Of a stretch of DNA of 57,717 nucleotides, positions 14,250 to 24,578 are shown piece by piece. The stretch's first letter is position 1. Each line of letters starts with the position of its first letter. This DNA comes from Bryobacterales bacterium (GTDB taxonomy: Bacteria; Acidobacteriota; Terriglobia; Bryobacterales; Bryobacteraceae): the NCBI GenBank assembly GCA_003167495.1, contig PMSX01000317.1, forward strand, positions 6,624 to 64,340, in the 5' to 3' direction. Below the pieces are notes generated by a model. That model was given only the letters and a program-made list of their open reading frames with translations. It searched no databases and was not told where the DNA came from. The position numbers and the translations under genes are program-made.

Positions 14250-15794
14250 TTAGTGTTGGATCTTCCGGTCCGACTCCGGGGGTTTCTCCGAAACCTGTTT
14301 GAGCGTGGGTAGATCGGCCTTGTCCCATCCACCGCCCAGCGCCTCCACTAGAAGCACGGCTGAGTCCATCTGTTGCACCTGCGCGCTGACCAGGCTTTGT
14401 CGAGTGGCTAGGAGCGCGGTTTGGGTCGTTAGCAATGTCACGTACGGGTCAAGGCCGAGTTGGTAGCGGCTTTTTTCCAGTTCGAAGGCGAGTTCTGCTG
14501 AATGCGTCGCGGCCTGCGCCTGCTGAATCTGCTCGGAAAGGATGCGCGTTTCCGCGAGATAGTCCTCCACTTGCTGAAAGGCGGTTAGAACAGTCTGCCG
14601 GTAACTGGCCAGGTCTGCGTTGTAGACGGCGATGTATTGGTCCACCGTAGCGCGTCGGAGTCCAGCGTCGAAGACGGTTTCAGAAATGGTTGGGCCGATA
14701 GAGAAGAACCGGCTCGGCCAGCTGAACCATCGCAGGAGCGATGAGCTATTGAAACCACCGTCCGCCGAGAGAGTGAGAGTCGGATAAAACGCGGCTTGGC
14801 CGATCCCAATGACAGCATTGGCTTCGGCCATCTGGCGCTCGGCGGCGGCGATGTCCGGGCGGCGCTCGAGTAGCTGAGAAGGCGTCCCGGTAGGAATGGC
14901 AGGCGGCGCAGTAACGAGAGGACGTTGGGGCACTTTGAAGTCCGTGGCATTCTTACCCAGCAGACTGGCAATGGCGTGCTCATACTGAGCGCGCGCAATT
15001 TGGGCATTAATAGCGGTAGCGCGGGCGGATTCCAGAGTCTGCTTCGCTTGTTCGAGCGAGACCTGATTGTCTAATCCCGTATCATAGAGTCCCTGGGTAA
15101 CCTCCAGGACCGACGCATCGGCTTTCACCGTTTCATCAAGGACCTGTTGCAAAGCGTCCTGTCCGCGAATCTCGAAATAGGTCTGAGCCAGGGTCGCCTG
15201 CTCGAGTAAGCGTTCGTTTTCAAGATCCGCGACGCTGACCTGGGCGGCAAATTGAAATTCGCGCACAGTGTTGCGGACACGTCCGAACAAGTCTGGCGCC
15301 CACGAGATATCGATTGGCGCTGAGAATTGAGATTGAACGCTTCCACCGACAGCCACGGCCCCGCCAGCGGCTACCGTTGTGGTTCCGCCGCCCGAGCGTG
15401 AGAGAGAAATGCCAGGGGATACCGTCACCGTGGGATAGTATTGCGCGTGCGCTTCGCGAATCTGAGCCCGCGCGGCCATGTAGTTCTCGAACGCCTGTTT
15501 TATGTTCTGGTTATCGATATTCAGTTGACGCTCAAGCTCGTTTAGCTCCGGCTCATGGAAAATCTCCCACCAATTACCCCGAAGCATGGCGTCTTGCGGC
15601 TGAGCGACTTTCCAGCCGTTCGCGTCGCTGAAGTTGAGGGGCGACTCCTTATAGTTGGGCACCGAGGGGGTCGCGATGGCGGGCGGCTGGTATTTCGGTC
15701 CGACGATGCAAGCCGACAGAGCGAGACAAAGGGCGGCAACAGTCACGCTCAGGACGTTTCGGGTTCCGCGGAGGGCTCTCATGTTCCGCCTCAT
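14250..15794 (-). CDS. RND efflux outer membrane factor, NodT family lipoprotein
   Basis: The 514-residue protein begins with a signal peptide ending in a lipobox ('LALSACIVGPKYQPP'), so the mature N-terminal Cys would be lipidated. The two outer-membrane-efflux repeats follow, with helical hairpins typical of TolC-like trimers ('RPDIAAAERQMAEANAVIGI', 'YQLGLDPYVTLLTTQTALLA'). It is the exit duct for the two pumps encoded just upstream and overlaps the second permease gene by 4 bp. The extended Gln/Pro/Lys-rich C-terminus is normal. Confidence 0.93.
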   Translation of the reverse strand: MRRNMRALRGTRNVLSVTVAALCLALSACIVGPKYQPPAIATPSVPNYKESPLNFSDANGWKVAQPQDAMLRGNWWEIFHEPELNELERQLNIDNQNIKQAFENYMAARAQIREAHAQYYPTVTVSPGISLSRSGGGTTTVAAGGAVAVGGSVQSQFSAPIDISWAPDLFGRVRNTVREFQFAAQVSVADLENERLLEQATLAQTYFEIRGQDALQQVLDETVKADASVLEVTQGLYDTGLDNQVSLEQAKQTLESARATAINAQIARAQYEHAIASLLGKNATDFKVPQRPLVTAPPAIPTGTPSQLLERRPDIAAAERQMAEANAVIGIGQAAFYPTLTLSADGGFNSSSLLRWFSWPSRFFSIGPTISETVFDAGLRRATVDQYIAVYNADLASYRQTVLTAFQQVEDYLAETRILSEQIQQAQAATHSAELAFELEKSRYQLGLDPYVTLLTTQTALLATRQSLVSAQVQQMDSAVLLVEALGGGWDKADLPTLKQVSEKPPESDRKIQH

Positions 15795-18700
15795 ATCGTT
15801 GCTTCTCCACCCATCGCCTGAGGTGTTTCACTGCGCTTTCCCGCCATGCGTAAACGCAGCCGATCCATTTCGAGATAAACCACCGGCGTAGTGTAAAGAG
15901 TCAGAAGCTGGCTGACAATCAGACCGCCGACGATGGTGATGCCCAGTGGACGGCGGAGTTCGGAGCCCGTGCCCGTTCCGAACGCGAGCGGGAGGGCGCC
16001 GAACAGCGCTGACATTGTGGTCATCAGAATAGGGCGGAAGCGCAAGAGGCAGGCCTCGAAAATGGCATCGTAGGTAGACTTGCCGTGATCGCGTTCAGCG
16101 ACTAGAGCGAAGTCGATCATCATAATGGCGTTTTTCTTTACGATACCGATCAGCAGCACAATACCAATGATCGAAATGACGTTAAGATCGTTTCTAAATA
16201 CCAGGAGCGCGAGCATGGCGCCTACGCTTGCCGAAGGCAGCGTGGAGATGATGGTGAGAGGATGTACCAGGCTCTCATACAAGATGCCAAGCACAATGTA
16301 AACCGCAGCCAGAGCAGTCAAGACGAGAACCGGCTCAGTGCTGAGGGATGCCTGATATGCCTGCAGCGTGCCGGAAAAATACCCATGGACAGTAAGCGGC
16401 GTGCCAAGCCGGTCCTGCATGTCCAGGATGAGTCTCGTAGCATCGCTTAGCGCCAATCCCGGCGCCAGATTGAAAGATACCGTAACGGAGGGGAAAAGAC
16501 CTGAGTGATTGATGGACAGAGGCGCAGTGTTTGTTATCGCCGTTGTCACGGTGCTCAGCGGAACGTTGCCGTCTCGAGCTTGCAGGTAAATATCCTTAAG
16601 TCCTTGCGGGGATTGCCAATACTGAGGGGCAACCTCCATGACGACGTAATATTGATTGAGCTGTGTGTAAATGAGAGAAACCTCCGATTGGCCGAAGGCA
16701 CTGTAAAGGGTGGAATCGAGGGTCTGCGGAGTGAATCCGAGTTGCGCGGAGCGGGTGCGGTCGTAAGTCAGATAAGTCTGCAACCCCCCGTTCTGTTGGT
16801 CTGAATTGACATCTTGGAGACCAGGGAGCTTCTTCATGTTGTTCAACAGAATGGGTCCCCATTTGTTAAGGTCTGCGACGCTGTCGGCTTGAATTGTGTA
16901 CTGGTAGAGTGCGTTGCCGCCGCGACCGCCGATGCGGATGTCCTGCGCGGCCTGAAGGAACGCCTGAGCCGCGGGGAGGCGGTTCAACTTCGGCCGCAAG
17001 CGATTAATAATGGTGGGGGCATCAACCTTCCGTATTGCCAGCGGCTTGAGTGCAATGTAGATAAAGCCGCCGTTGCCCCCGCCCGTATATGCATTGACAT
17101 GACTGACGGCTGGATCGGCCTTGATCACGGTGACAAGTTGCCGCACGGAATCATCCATCAGCGGGAACGATGCGTCCTGCGGACCCTGAACGCCTCCCAC
17201 AATGGCTCCCGTGTCCTGTTGAGGGAAAAAGCCCTTGGGAACTTTTAGCACAACAAGAACGTTGAGCGCGACGATGAGCGCCAGCGTCGTCAGTAGCAAG
17301 CCCGGATTATCGAGTGCCCAGTGCAACGTTCGTTGATAAAAACTCAACAGGCCGTCGAAAAAGCGTTCGCTGATGCGGTAAAGACGCCCGTGCTCTTCGT
17401 GCTTGGATGGCTTCAGGAGGTAAGCGCACATCATGGGGGTAGTGGTCAGTGAAATCACCATCGAAACGATAATGGCGGTTGACAGCGTAACCGCGAACTC
17501 GCGGAAAAGACGGCCTACGATGCCGCCCATCATCAGGATGGGGATGAAGACGGCGATGAGGGAGACGCTAATGGAGAAGACCGTAAAGCCGATTTCTTTT
17601 GCGCCTTGGAGAGCTGCCGCGAACGGAGGCATCCCGTCTTCGAGATGGCGAGTGATGTTCTCCATGACAACGATCGCATCGTCTACCACAAAGCCGGTCG
17701 AGACGGTGAGCGCCATCAGCGATAGATTATCCAGGCTGTAGCCGCAGAGATACATAACGGCAAAGGTACCTATCAAAGAAACGGGGACCGCAACGCTGGG
17801 AATCAAGGTGGCTCGAACGCTGCGCAAAAAGACAAAAACCACAAGCACCACAAGGATGACCGAGATGATGAGTGAGCGCTCGACATCGTCAACCGAAGCT
17901 CTGATCGTGGTGGTGCGGTCAAAAACATTTGTCAGATTGATCCCCGCCGGAATTGATGCCTTGAGGGCAGGCAGCGAGGCCTTTATCCGCTCCACTGTAT
18001 CGATAATATTGGCCCCAGGCTGGCGAAAAATCATCATGGTGACGGATGGCTTGCCGTCCATATATCCGGCGTTCCGCACGCTAGATACCGAGTCTATTAC
18101 GTCGGCAACGTCGGATAACCGCACGGCCGTTCCGTTGTGCTGGCCGATAATGATTGGCTGGTAGTCTACGGCATGCGAAATTTGGTCGTTGACGAGAATG
18201 TCGGCGCTATATTGGCCGTTTGAGATTTGGCCGCGCGCGGTGTGCGCATTTTGCAGGCTGAGTGTATTTTGAATGCTCGAAAAAGACAGACCGTATTGGT
18301 TAACCTGGGTGGGATTGAGTTCCACGCGCACGGCGGGTGATGAAGATCCGCCGACCGTGACCTGTCCGACGCCCTGGATCTGAGAGACTTTCTGTGCGAG
18401 CACAGTGGAGGCTGAGTCATACATGTCGCCCTTGTCGTAGACATCCGAAGTCAGCGCGACGATCATGATGGGCGAGTCTGCTGGGTTCACTTTGCGATAG
18501 CTGGGATTCGATGGGAGATTGGCCGGCAGATAGGTGCGGGCGGCGTTGATAGCCGCCTGTACGTCGCGCGCCGCGCCATCTATGTCCCGGCTGAGGTCGA
18601 ACTGAATTGTGATACTGGTGCTGCCAAGGGAACTCGACGAAGTCATTTCCGTAATACCGGCGATGTGCCCGAGTTGGCGTTCGAGAGGCGTGGCTACAGA

Positions 18701-18883
18701 AGACGCCATAATTTCGGCGCTTGCGCCGGGGAGTCCTGTATTGATATTGATGGTCGGAAAATCTACCTGAGGTAACGGAGCAACCGGCAAAACAGTGTAG
18801 GCAATCGCCCCCGCGAGCGCAATGGCCGCTGTCAACAGCGTGGTAGCTACGGGTCGGCGAATGAAAAGTGCCGAGATGCTCAT
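15791..18883 (-). CDS. RND efflux permease, HAE-1 family (MdtC-like)
   Basis: The 1030-residue inner-membrane proton antiporter has the duplicated RND fold with 12 membrane segments and two large periplasmic loops. The proton-relay segment 'TGFVVDDAIVVMENITRHLE' near residues 397-416 has the paired aspartates. The second half has 'GIVKKNAIMMIDFALVAERD' and ends with 'RRPLGITIVGGLIVSQLLTL', as in MdtC/AcrB proteins. It overlaps both neighbours by 4 bp. Two consecutive HAE-1 permeases with one adaptor and one channel is the MdtABC arrangement, in which B and C form a hetero-trimer; that is inferred here. Confidence 0.94.
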   Translation of the reverse strand: MSISALFIRRPVATTLLTAAIALAGAIAYTVLPVAPLPQVDFPTININTGLPGASAEIMASSVATPLERQLGHIAGITEMTSSSSLGSTSITIQFDLSRDIDGAARDVQAAINAARTYLPANLPSNPSYRKVNPADSPIMIVALTSDVYDKGDMYDSASTVLAQKVSQIQGVGQVTVGGSSSPAVRVELNPTQVNQYGLSFSSIQNTLSLQNAHTARGQISNGQYSADILVNDQISHAVDYQPIIIGQHNGTAVRLSDVADVIDSVSSVRNAGYMDGKPSVTMMIFRQPGANIIDTVERIKASLPALKASIPAGINLTNVFDRTTTIRASVDDVERSLIISVILVVLVVFVFLRSVRATLIPSVAVPVSLIGTFAVMYLCGYSLDNLSLMALTVSTGFVVDDAIVVMENITRHLEDGMPPFAAALQGAKEIGFTVFSISVSLIAVFIPILMMGGIVGRLFREFAVTLSTAIIVSMVISLTTTPMMCAYLLKPSKHEEHGRLYRISERFFDGLLSFYQRTLHWALDNPGLLLTTLALIVALNVLVVLKVPKGFFPQQDTGAIVGGVQGPQDASFPLMDDSVRQLVTVIKADPAVSHVNAYTGGGNGGFIYIALKPLAIRKVDAPTIINRLRPKLNRLPAAQAFLQAAQDIRIGGRGGNALYQYTIQADSVADLNKWGPILLNNMKKLPGLQDVNSDQQNGGLQTYLTYDRTRSAQLGFTPQTLDSTLYSAFGQSEVSLIYTQLNQYYVVMEVAPQYWQSPQGLKDIYLQARDGNVPLSTVTTAITNTAPLSINHSGLFPSVTVSFNLAPGLALSDATRLILDMQDRLGTPLTVHGYFSGTLQAYQASLSTEPVLVLTALAAVYIVLGILYESLVHPLTIISTLPSASVGAMLALLVFRNDLNVISIIGIVLLIGIVKKNAIMMIDFALVAERDHGKSTYDAIFEACLLRFRPILMTTMSALFGALPLAFGTGTGSELRRPLGITIVGGLIVSQLLTLYTTPVVYLEMDRLRLRMAGKRSETPQAMGGEATI

Positions 18884-21800
18884 GCCTGCTCCACGGCCGG
18901 GGATGCGTCTGTCTTCTTGCGGGAGAAGCGCTGGGCAATCCCATCGAAAAAGATGTAGATCACGGGTGTGGTGTAGAGGGTGAGGACCTGGCTCAGGAGC
19001 AGCCCGCCCACCATTGCGATTCCCAGCGGGCGTCTAAGTTCAGAACCAAGGCCACTGCCAAATGCTAGAGGAAGTCCGCCGAGTAGCGCTGCCATTGTGG
19101 TCATCATGATGGGCCGGAAACGGAGCAGGCTTGCTTCGTAGATCGCTTCCGTCGAGGTTTTTCCGTGTATGCGCTCCGCTTCCAATGCGAAGTCGACGAT
19201 CATAATTCCGTTCTTTTTCACAATGCCGATTAGAAGGATGATGCCAATGATGGCCACCACGCTGAGATCCTGATGGAAGATGATGAGCGCGAGAAGGGCG
19301 CCGACGCCTGCGGAGGGCAACGTGGAGAGAATGGTGATGGGGTGGATGAAACTTTCATATAAGACGCCGAGCACGATGTAGACGGTGGTGAGCGCGGCTA
19401 GAATCAATAGCCCTTCATTGGAGAGTGAGTTACGAAATGACGCCGCCGTGCCCTGGAAGTCCGCCTGCAGGCTTGCTGGGAAATGCATGTCCTGCGTGAC
19501 CTGGGTTATCTTGCTGATCGCCGTGCCTAGAGCAGCGCGGGGTGCGAGGTTGAACGACACAGTGATGGCGGGGAACTGACCCTGATGAGTGATGGAGAGC
19601 GGCTCTTGCGACATCTGAGCATGCGTGAAAGTGCTCAACGGAATAGAATTGGCGGGCTGAACCGAGGTGGAGGTGTCTGAATTGACTGAGATATTCGACA
19701 GTGCATTCGCGAGCGGTATGAGCAGCGCTGAACTCGGCGTGTAGAGGACCGACTGTGTGGTTGCGTTCGAGCCCGCGGAAGATGAACTGGAGGAAGCGAA
19801 GGAAGAGGTCGCGCCGGCGCCCGTCGCCCCGGAAGAGGCATTAGATTGCAAATAAAGCGATTGCAACTTGTTGGGATCTGCCTGGAAAGAGGGCTGTGTT
19901 TCAAGAATCACGTGGTATTGGTTTAACTGCGTGTACATCGTGCTGATCTGGCGCTGTCCATAGGCGTCGTAGAGCGTGTTATCGAGCGTGGATGTGGCGA
20001 TGCCCAGGCGGGAACCGGTAACGCGATCAATAGTCAAACTTACCGCGAGCCCGCCTGGTTGCTGATCGGTAGCCACATCTTCGAGGTCGGGGATCTGTTT
20101 GATTCTGGCGATAAACTTATCGGTCCACTGATCCAGTTCGTTGGCGTCGGCGTCCTCGAGCGTGAATTGGTATTGAGTAGGGCTCACGCGGTCGTCCACG
20201 TTGATGTTCTGTACTGGCTGCATGAACAGCTGAGTGTCATGAACATTATCGTGCAGCTTTGGTTGCAGGCGCCGAATGACATCCGCGGCACTGATTCTCC
20301 GTTCATCCAGCGGTTTTAGGTTGATCGAGAAGCGCCCGCTGTTGATCGCGGTGTTGGTGCCGTCGGCGCCGATGAAAGAGGAGAGACTCTCCACGGCGGG
20401 ATCGTCGAGAATGATCTTCGCCAAGGCTTGCTGTTTGGCGATCATGGCCGGAAACGAAACGCTTTGCGGGGCCTGCGAGATGCCTTGAATGACGCCGGTA
20501 TCTTGCACGGGAAAGAATCCTTTGGGTATCCAAACATACAGCACAACAGTGAGGGCAAGCGTAGCAAGAGCGACAAGCAGAGTGAGCGTCTGGAAGCGGA
20601 GGACTACCTTTAGGGTTCGCCCGTAAAAGGCGATCATCCGTTCAAAGACCGTTTCCGACCAACGATAGAAGCGGCCCTGCTCGGATTCCGGCGTGTGCTT
20701 GAGGATGCGCGACCCCATCATCGGCGTGAGCGTGAGGGAAACTACCGCCGAAATGATGATAGTGACCGCCAGCGTGACGGCGAATTCGCGGAAGAGGCGC
20801 CCCACTACGTCGCCCATGAAAAGCAGGGGGATGAGCACAGCGATGAGTGAAACCGTCAGCGACATGATCGTGAAGCCGATCTGCTCAGCGCCTTTGAGTG
20901 CCGCCTCCATGGGCGTGTCGCCGGCCTCCAGGTAGCGCGAGATGTTTTCGATCATCACGATGGCGTCATCCACCACGAATCCGGTCGAGATAGTAAGCGC
21001 CATCAGTGAGAGATTGTCGAGGCTATAGCCCAGTGCGTACATGACGACGAAGGTGCCGATAAGCGAAAGGGGAACAGCCACGCTGGGAATGATGGTCGCT
21101 TTCCAACTGCGGAGAAACAAGAAGATGACCATGACGACCAGGCCAACCGTGAGCATTAGTTCGAATTCAACGTCGTTTACAGACGCTTGAATGCTGGTGG
21201 TCAGATCGGTTAGCTTAGTGACCTTGATGGCGGCAGAGAGATTAGCCTCGATCAGCGGCAGTAGTTTCAGAATGCTTTCGACCACAGTGATGGTGTTCGC
21301 GCCGGGCTGCCGCTGGACATTCACAATCACGGCGGGCGTATTGTTCATCCACGCGGCTTGCCTGGTATTTTCAACGCCGTCCACAATAGCGGCAACATTC
21401 TTCAGAAATACCGGCGCACCGTTGCTATAAGCCACCACGACATTTTTGTAGTCGGCGCTTGTGACGAGCTGATCGTTGGAATCAATCTGATAATCCTGCC
21501 GCGGACCGTCGAAGTTTCCCTTAGCGGCATTCACGCTGGTGGATGTGAGGGCACTGCGCAGCGCTTCGAGAGTGATGCCGTAGGAGGCCAACTGTGCCGG
21601 ATTTGCCTGGATACGAACGGCGGGCTTTTGCCCACCGCTGATGGTAACCAATCCGACGCCGCTCAGTTGTGAAAGCTTGGGGGCAAGGCGGGTGTCTACC
21701 AGGTCTTCCACCCGCGACAAAGTCATTGTGTCCGACGTAACGGCCAGCGTGAGAACAGGCGCGTCGGCGGGATTTGTCTTGCTGTAGACCGGAGGCGCGG

Positions 21801-22170
21801 GCAGATTCGACGGCAATACGCTTTGCGCGCTGTTGATGGCTGACTGAACTTCTTGTTCCGCAATGTCGATCTGTAGCGTCAGAACAAACTGCAGCACGAC
21901 CACGGAAACGCCTCCAGCGCTCGTGGAGGTCATCTGGCTGAGACCTTGAAGCTGGCCGAACTGACGTTCGAGCGGGGCGGTGACGGTCGTTGCCACAACA
22001 TCCGGACTCGCGCCCGGGTAGAAAGTGAGTACTTGAATCGTGGGGTAATCCACCTGGGGCAGAGCGGAGACCGGCAGCTGTGTATAGGCGACGATACCAG
22101 CAAGCAGGATCGCCGCCATAAGCAGCGAAGTCGCGACCGGGCGCAGAATAAATGGTCGCGACGGACTCAA
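18880..22170 (-). CDS. RND efflux permease, HAE-1 family (MdtB-like) with Ser-rich insertion
   Basis: The 1096-residue permease has the full RND architecture, including 'TGFVVDDAIVMIENISRYLE' and 'GIVKKNGIMIVDFALEAERI'. It is about 60 residues longer than its partner. The extra length is at about residues 773-840 (DNA about 19650-19850), a Ser/Ala/Gly/Thr-rich low-complexity stretch containing 'SSFASSSSSSAGSNATTQS' in the second periplasmic loop, where the funnel/docking domain lies. It overlaps the adaptor gene (22167) and the next permease by 4 bp. The substrate is unknown, probably hydrophobic toxins or metabolites. Confidence 0.93.
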   Translation of the reverse strand: MSPSRPFILRPVATSLLMAAILLAGIVAYTQLPVSALPQVDYPTIQVLTFYPGASPDVVATTVTAPLERQFGQLQGLSQMTSTSAGGVSVVVLQFVLTLQIDIAEQEVQSAINSAQSVLPSNLPAPPVYSKTNPADAPVLTLAVTSDTMTLSRVEDLVDTRLAPKLSQLSGVGLVTISGGQKPAVRIQANPAQLASYGITLEALRSALTSTSVNAAKGNFDGPRQDYQIDSNDQLVTSADYKNVVVAYSNGAPVFLKNVAAIVDGVENTRQAAWMNNTPAVIVNVQRQPGANTITVVESILKLLPLIEANLSAAIKVTKLTDLTTSIQASVNDVEFELMLTVGLVVMVIFLFLRSWKATIIPSVAVPLSLIGTFVVMYALGYSLDNLSLMALTISTGFVVDDAIVMIENISRYLEAGDTPMEAALKGAEQIGFTIMSLTVSLIAVLIPLLFMGDVVGRLFREFAVTLAVTIIISAVVSLTLTPMMGSRILKHTPESEQGRFYRWSETVFERMIAFYGRTLKVVLRFQTLTLLVALATLALTVVLYVWIPKGFFPVQDTGVIQGISQAPQSVSFPAMIAKQQALAKIILDDPAVESLSSFIGADGTNTAINSGRFSINLKPLDERRISAADVIRRLQPKLHDNVHDTQLFMQPVQNINVDDRVSPTQYQFTLEDADANELDQWTDKFIARIKQIPDLEDVATDQQPGGLAVSLTIDRVTGSRLGIATSTLDNTLYDAYGQRQISTMYTQLNQYHVILETQPSFQADPNKLQSLYLQSNASSGATGAGATSSFASSSSSSAGSNATTQSVLYTPSSALLIPLANALSNISVNSDTSTSVQPANSIPLSTFTHAQMSQEPLSITHQGQFPAITVSFNLAPRAALGTAISKITQVTQDMHFPASLQADFQGTAASFRNSLSNEGLLILAALTTVYIVLGVLYESFIHPITILSTLPSAGVGALLALIIFHQDLSVVAIIGIILLIGIVKKNGIMIVDFALEAERIHGKTSTEAIYEASLLRFRPIMMTTMAALLGGLPLAFGSGLGSELRRPLGIAMVGGLLLSQVLTLYTTPVIYIFFDGIAQRFSRKKTDASPAVEQA

Positions 22171-23471
22171 GGCGCGCTGCTCCCCGGTTTCGTCGGGCTG
22201 GAGTTCGGGTTGCTTTTAGTCTTCTTTGTAGACGCGCCGGTTTGCCGACCCGCCTCACCCGGAGCGGCCGGAGGGATGACTTTGGAGCCAGGCGTCAGCT
22301 TCTCAAAACTGCCGTTGGCGACAACAGTGCCCGCCGCAATTCCTTCCACCTGAGTCATGTTGTTGTCGGTAATGCCGGTGACCACATTTACGATTTGCGC
22401 CTGCCCATTTTCGACTGCCCAGACAAATGCCTGGGTCCCATTGTGCTGCACGGCGGACGAGGCAACCAGAACAACGTTGTAGAGGGTCTTTACCAACAAA
22501 CGCGCGTTGACGAACTGATTGGGGAACAACCCATTGTTTTGATTAGTGAACATGGCCCGCAGCTTGACCGTCCCCGTCGTGGTGTCGATCTGGTTGTCCA
22601 CGCTGGCCAGCTTTCCTTTGCTGATGATCTTGTTCTGTGACCGGTCGAGCGCTTGTACCTCGAGCGAATGCCCCCCCTGCATTTGTGAAATTACCTGGGG
22701 CAAATTGTCTTCTGAAATTGTGAAGATAACGGTGATGGGCTGTATTTGCGTGATAACGGCGAGAACTGTTCCTCCGTTTGCGGACACTAGATTGCCAGGG
22801 TCCACCAGGCGAAGCCCGACGCGGCCTGTAATGGGCGAAACGATGTGGCAATATCCAAGCTGGACCCTGTCATAAGCGACCGTCCCTTCATCGTTCTTAA
22901 CCGTGCCTGCGTCCTGGAGGACGGTCTTTTCTTGGTCGTCGAGTATCTGTTTGGCAATAGAGTTGCGGGCCCAAGCCGCCCGGTACCGTTCCTCATCCAT
23001 TTTTGCTTGCGCAAGGAGTTGCGCATCGTGTTCGAGCTGACCTTCGGCCTGGGTAAGGGTGGCCTCATAGGGGCGCGGGTCAATTTCGATGAGCGGCGTT
23101 CCCTTCGTAACGTTTTGGCCCTCGCGAAAGTGCACTACCGTGATGAGCCCAGTGGCCTGACTGACGATGTTGGCCGTGTAAACGGGCGTCACCGTACCGA
23201 TGGCTTCCTCGTAAACGCCTATATCTCCTTGTTGCGCAGTTGTGGTGACAGCAGTAACGGTGCCTCCGGCCGCGCCGCGGCGCCCTACTCCCGTGGTCGT
23301 AGCGGCTTGCTGTTTATGGTTTTCTACCCACCAGATCACCAGCCCGAAGACCAGCAGCATTCCTATCCAGGCCAAGGTGCGGTGCTTGCGCGGCGGTCGC
23401 GATCCCGCCGTGAGTCGATGGTCCGGGGGAATTGGTTTCGGCTCGCTTTGATTCAGAGATTGGTCGCTCAT
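22167..23471 (-). CDS. RND efflux periplasmic adaptor (MdtA-like membrane fusion protein)
   Basis: The 434-residue protein has a cytoplasmic N-terminus and one membrane anchor (about residues 30-47), then the lipoyl/hairpin/beta-barrel order of MdtA-type adaptors. Landmarks include 'VVHFREGQNVTKGTPLIEID', 'VSPITGRVGLRLVDPGNLVS' and 'GLFPNQFVNARLLVKTL'. The C-terminus is extended by a Lys/Ser/Pro-rich tail. It is the first gene of the leftward operon, and its promoter should lie in 23472-23895. It would couple the two permeases to the outer membrane channel. Confidence 0.93.
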   Translation of the reverse strand: MSDQSLNQSEPKPIPPDHRLTAGSRPPRKHRTLAWIGMLLVFGLVIWWVENHKQQAATTTGVGRRGAAGGTVTAVTTTAQQGDIGVYEEAIGTVTPVYTANIVSQATGLITVVHFREGQNVTKGTPLIEIDPRPYEATLTQAEGQLEHDAQLLAQAKMDEERYRAAWARNSIAKQILDDQEKTVLQDAGTVKNDEGTVAYDRVQLGYCHIVSPITGRVGLRLVDPGNLVSANGGTVLAVITQIQPITVIFTISEDNLPQVISQMQGGHSLEVQALDRSQNKIISKGKLASVDNQIDTTTGTVKLRAMFTNQNNGLFPNQFVNARLLVKTLYNVVLVASSAVQHNGTQAFVWAVENGQAQIVNVVTGITDNNMTQVEGIAAGTVVANGSFEKLTPGSKVIPPAAPGEAGRQTGASTKKTKSNPNSSPTKPGSSAP

Positions 23472-23895
23472 TTGTGTGTCATGTTATGCGCCTTTTAGCG
23501 GCTGACGAGATGTGAGCGATGAACCAGCTACAACGAGCAACTGATTTTCCGATTAGCCTCACAAGAGTCCCATCCGTGCCCTTTCACTCGTCGCCGTAGT
23601 CGGCCGCCTGACCTAAACGGGTCTTGCACTCGCGGTCTTAATCTTACGGCGATCGAACCCCATTTGCCTAGATCGCTAACCAAAGAATACTATCATCGTT
23701 TACCGGCTGGCTGGATTCGAGCCGCTGTAAGGGAGTGGCGACGCTTTGCGCGACTTCTCAGTCGGCGGCGCTGGCGTCATTTCCGGCTCTTCCTCCTTGT
23801 AGGGAGTCCCGCGTTCACCGTCCGCCATCAACCTGCATCCCGATGTACTTCAGCGAGGGCCGCAACATCAAAATCCCTTCTGCCATGCTCTATTT
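23472..23895. other. Divergent intergenic region between RND operon and hpa cluster
   Basis: It must contain the promoter for the leftward RND operon and probably one for hpaG1. I could not identify convincing -35/-10 pairs, and no regulator gene is present. Longer frames crossing it lack family features. No Shine-Dalgarno sequence precedes the hpaG1 ATG. Confidence 0.4.
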
Positions 23896-24531
23896 ATGGC
23901 CGAAATCCCGCCTTCCGTCATTGGCGTTGCCCTCAATTTCCGCGAAACCCTGAGCCGCCTCGCCCCTACCTTTACAGCCCCTCCCTACAAAAACCCGCCC
24001 ATCGCACCCGTTCTCTATCTGAAAACCCCCAACACCTGGATCACCTCCGGCCAACCCATTCCATGCCCCCGCGGAATCACCCACCTCCGCATGGCCGGCA
24101 CGCTCGGTATTGTCATCTCTCGCACTGCCTGCCGCGTCGCCTCCGAAAACGCCGGGCGTCACATCGGCGCCTTTACGGTTGTCAACGACGTCAGTATCCC
24201 GCACGAATCCTTCTACCGCCCTGCCCTGCGCGAACGTTGTTCCGATTCCTTCTGCTCCATCGGCCAGCCCTGTCCTCACCCACCCTCCCAAACAGAATTC
24301 GAAATCGACGTTCTCGTCAACAACATCCTCCGTTCCAACATCCGCACCTCCTCTCTTGTGCGCTCCATCCCCCAGCTAATCGCCGACATCTCCGAGTTCA
24401 TGACCCTCCATCCCGGAGACATCCTGCTAGTTGGCGAACCGGAACGCTCACCCCTCTGCTCACCCGGCGACAACGTGCGCGTCGAAATTCCCGGCGTCGG
24501 CTCCATCGAAAACAAGGTGGTATCCGCATAA
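23896..24531 (+). CDS. hpaG1: HpaG1, OPET decarboxylase/isomerase N-terminal-type subunit (FAH family)
   Basis: The 211-residue protein matches the N-terminal half of HpaG/HpcE of 4-hydroxyphenylacetate degradation: 'IGVALNFRETL', 'PNTWITSGQPIPCPRG' and 'NDVSIPHESFYRPALRERC'. The complex converts 5-oxo-pent-3-ene-1,2,5-tricarboxylate to 2-oxohept-3-enedioate. The FAH-family ExE metal motif is absent (the site reads 'MAGTLGIVI'), which is also typical of this half, so catalysis likely depends on HpaG2. In E. coli both halves are one polypeptide; here they are separate genes. The ATG has no Shine-Dalgarno sequence and is preceded by TATTT. Confidence 0.86.
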   Translation: MAEIPPSVIGVALNFRETLSRLAPTFTAPPYKNPPIAPVLYLKTPNTWITSGQPIPCPRGITHLRMAGTLGIVISRTACRVASENAGRHIGAFTVVNDVSIPHESFYRPALRERCSDSFCSIGQPCPHPPSQTEFEIDVLVNNILRSNIRTSSLVRSIPQLIADISEFMTLHPGDILLVGEPERSPLCSPGDNVRVEIPGVGSIENKVVSA

Positions 24532-24548
24532 TGAAATCTTTTGCTCTT

Positions 24549-24578
24549 ATCTGCATTCATCTGCGTCCATCAGCGGCT
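24549..24578 (+). repeat. Three imperfect 10-bp tandem units between hpaG1 and hpaG2
   Basis: ATCTGCATTC, ATCTGCGTCC and ATCAGCGGCT follow one another without spacer, then TAA. This fills part of the unusual 73-bp gap inside an otherwise tightly packed operon. From memory, similar runs recur in intergenic DNA of soil bacteria; that should be checked. Confidence 0.55.
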
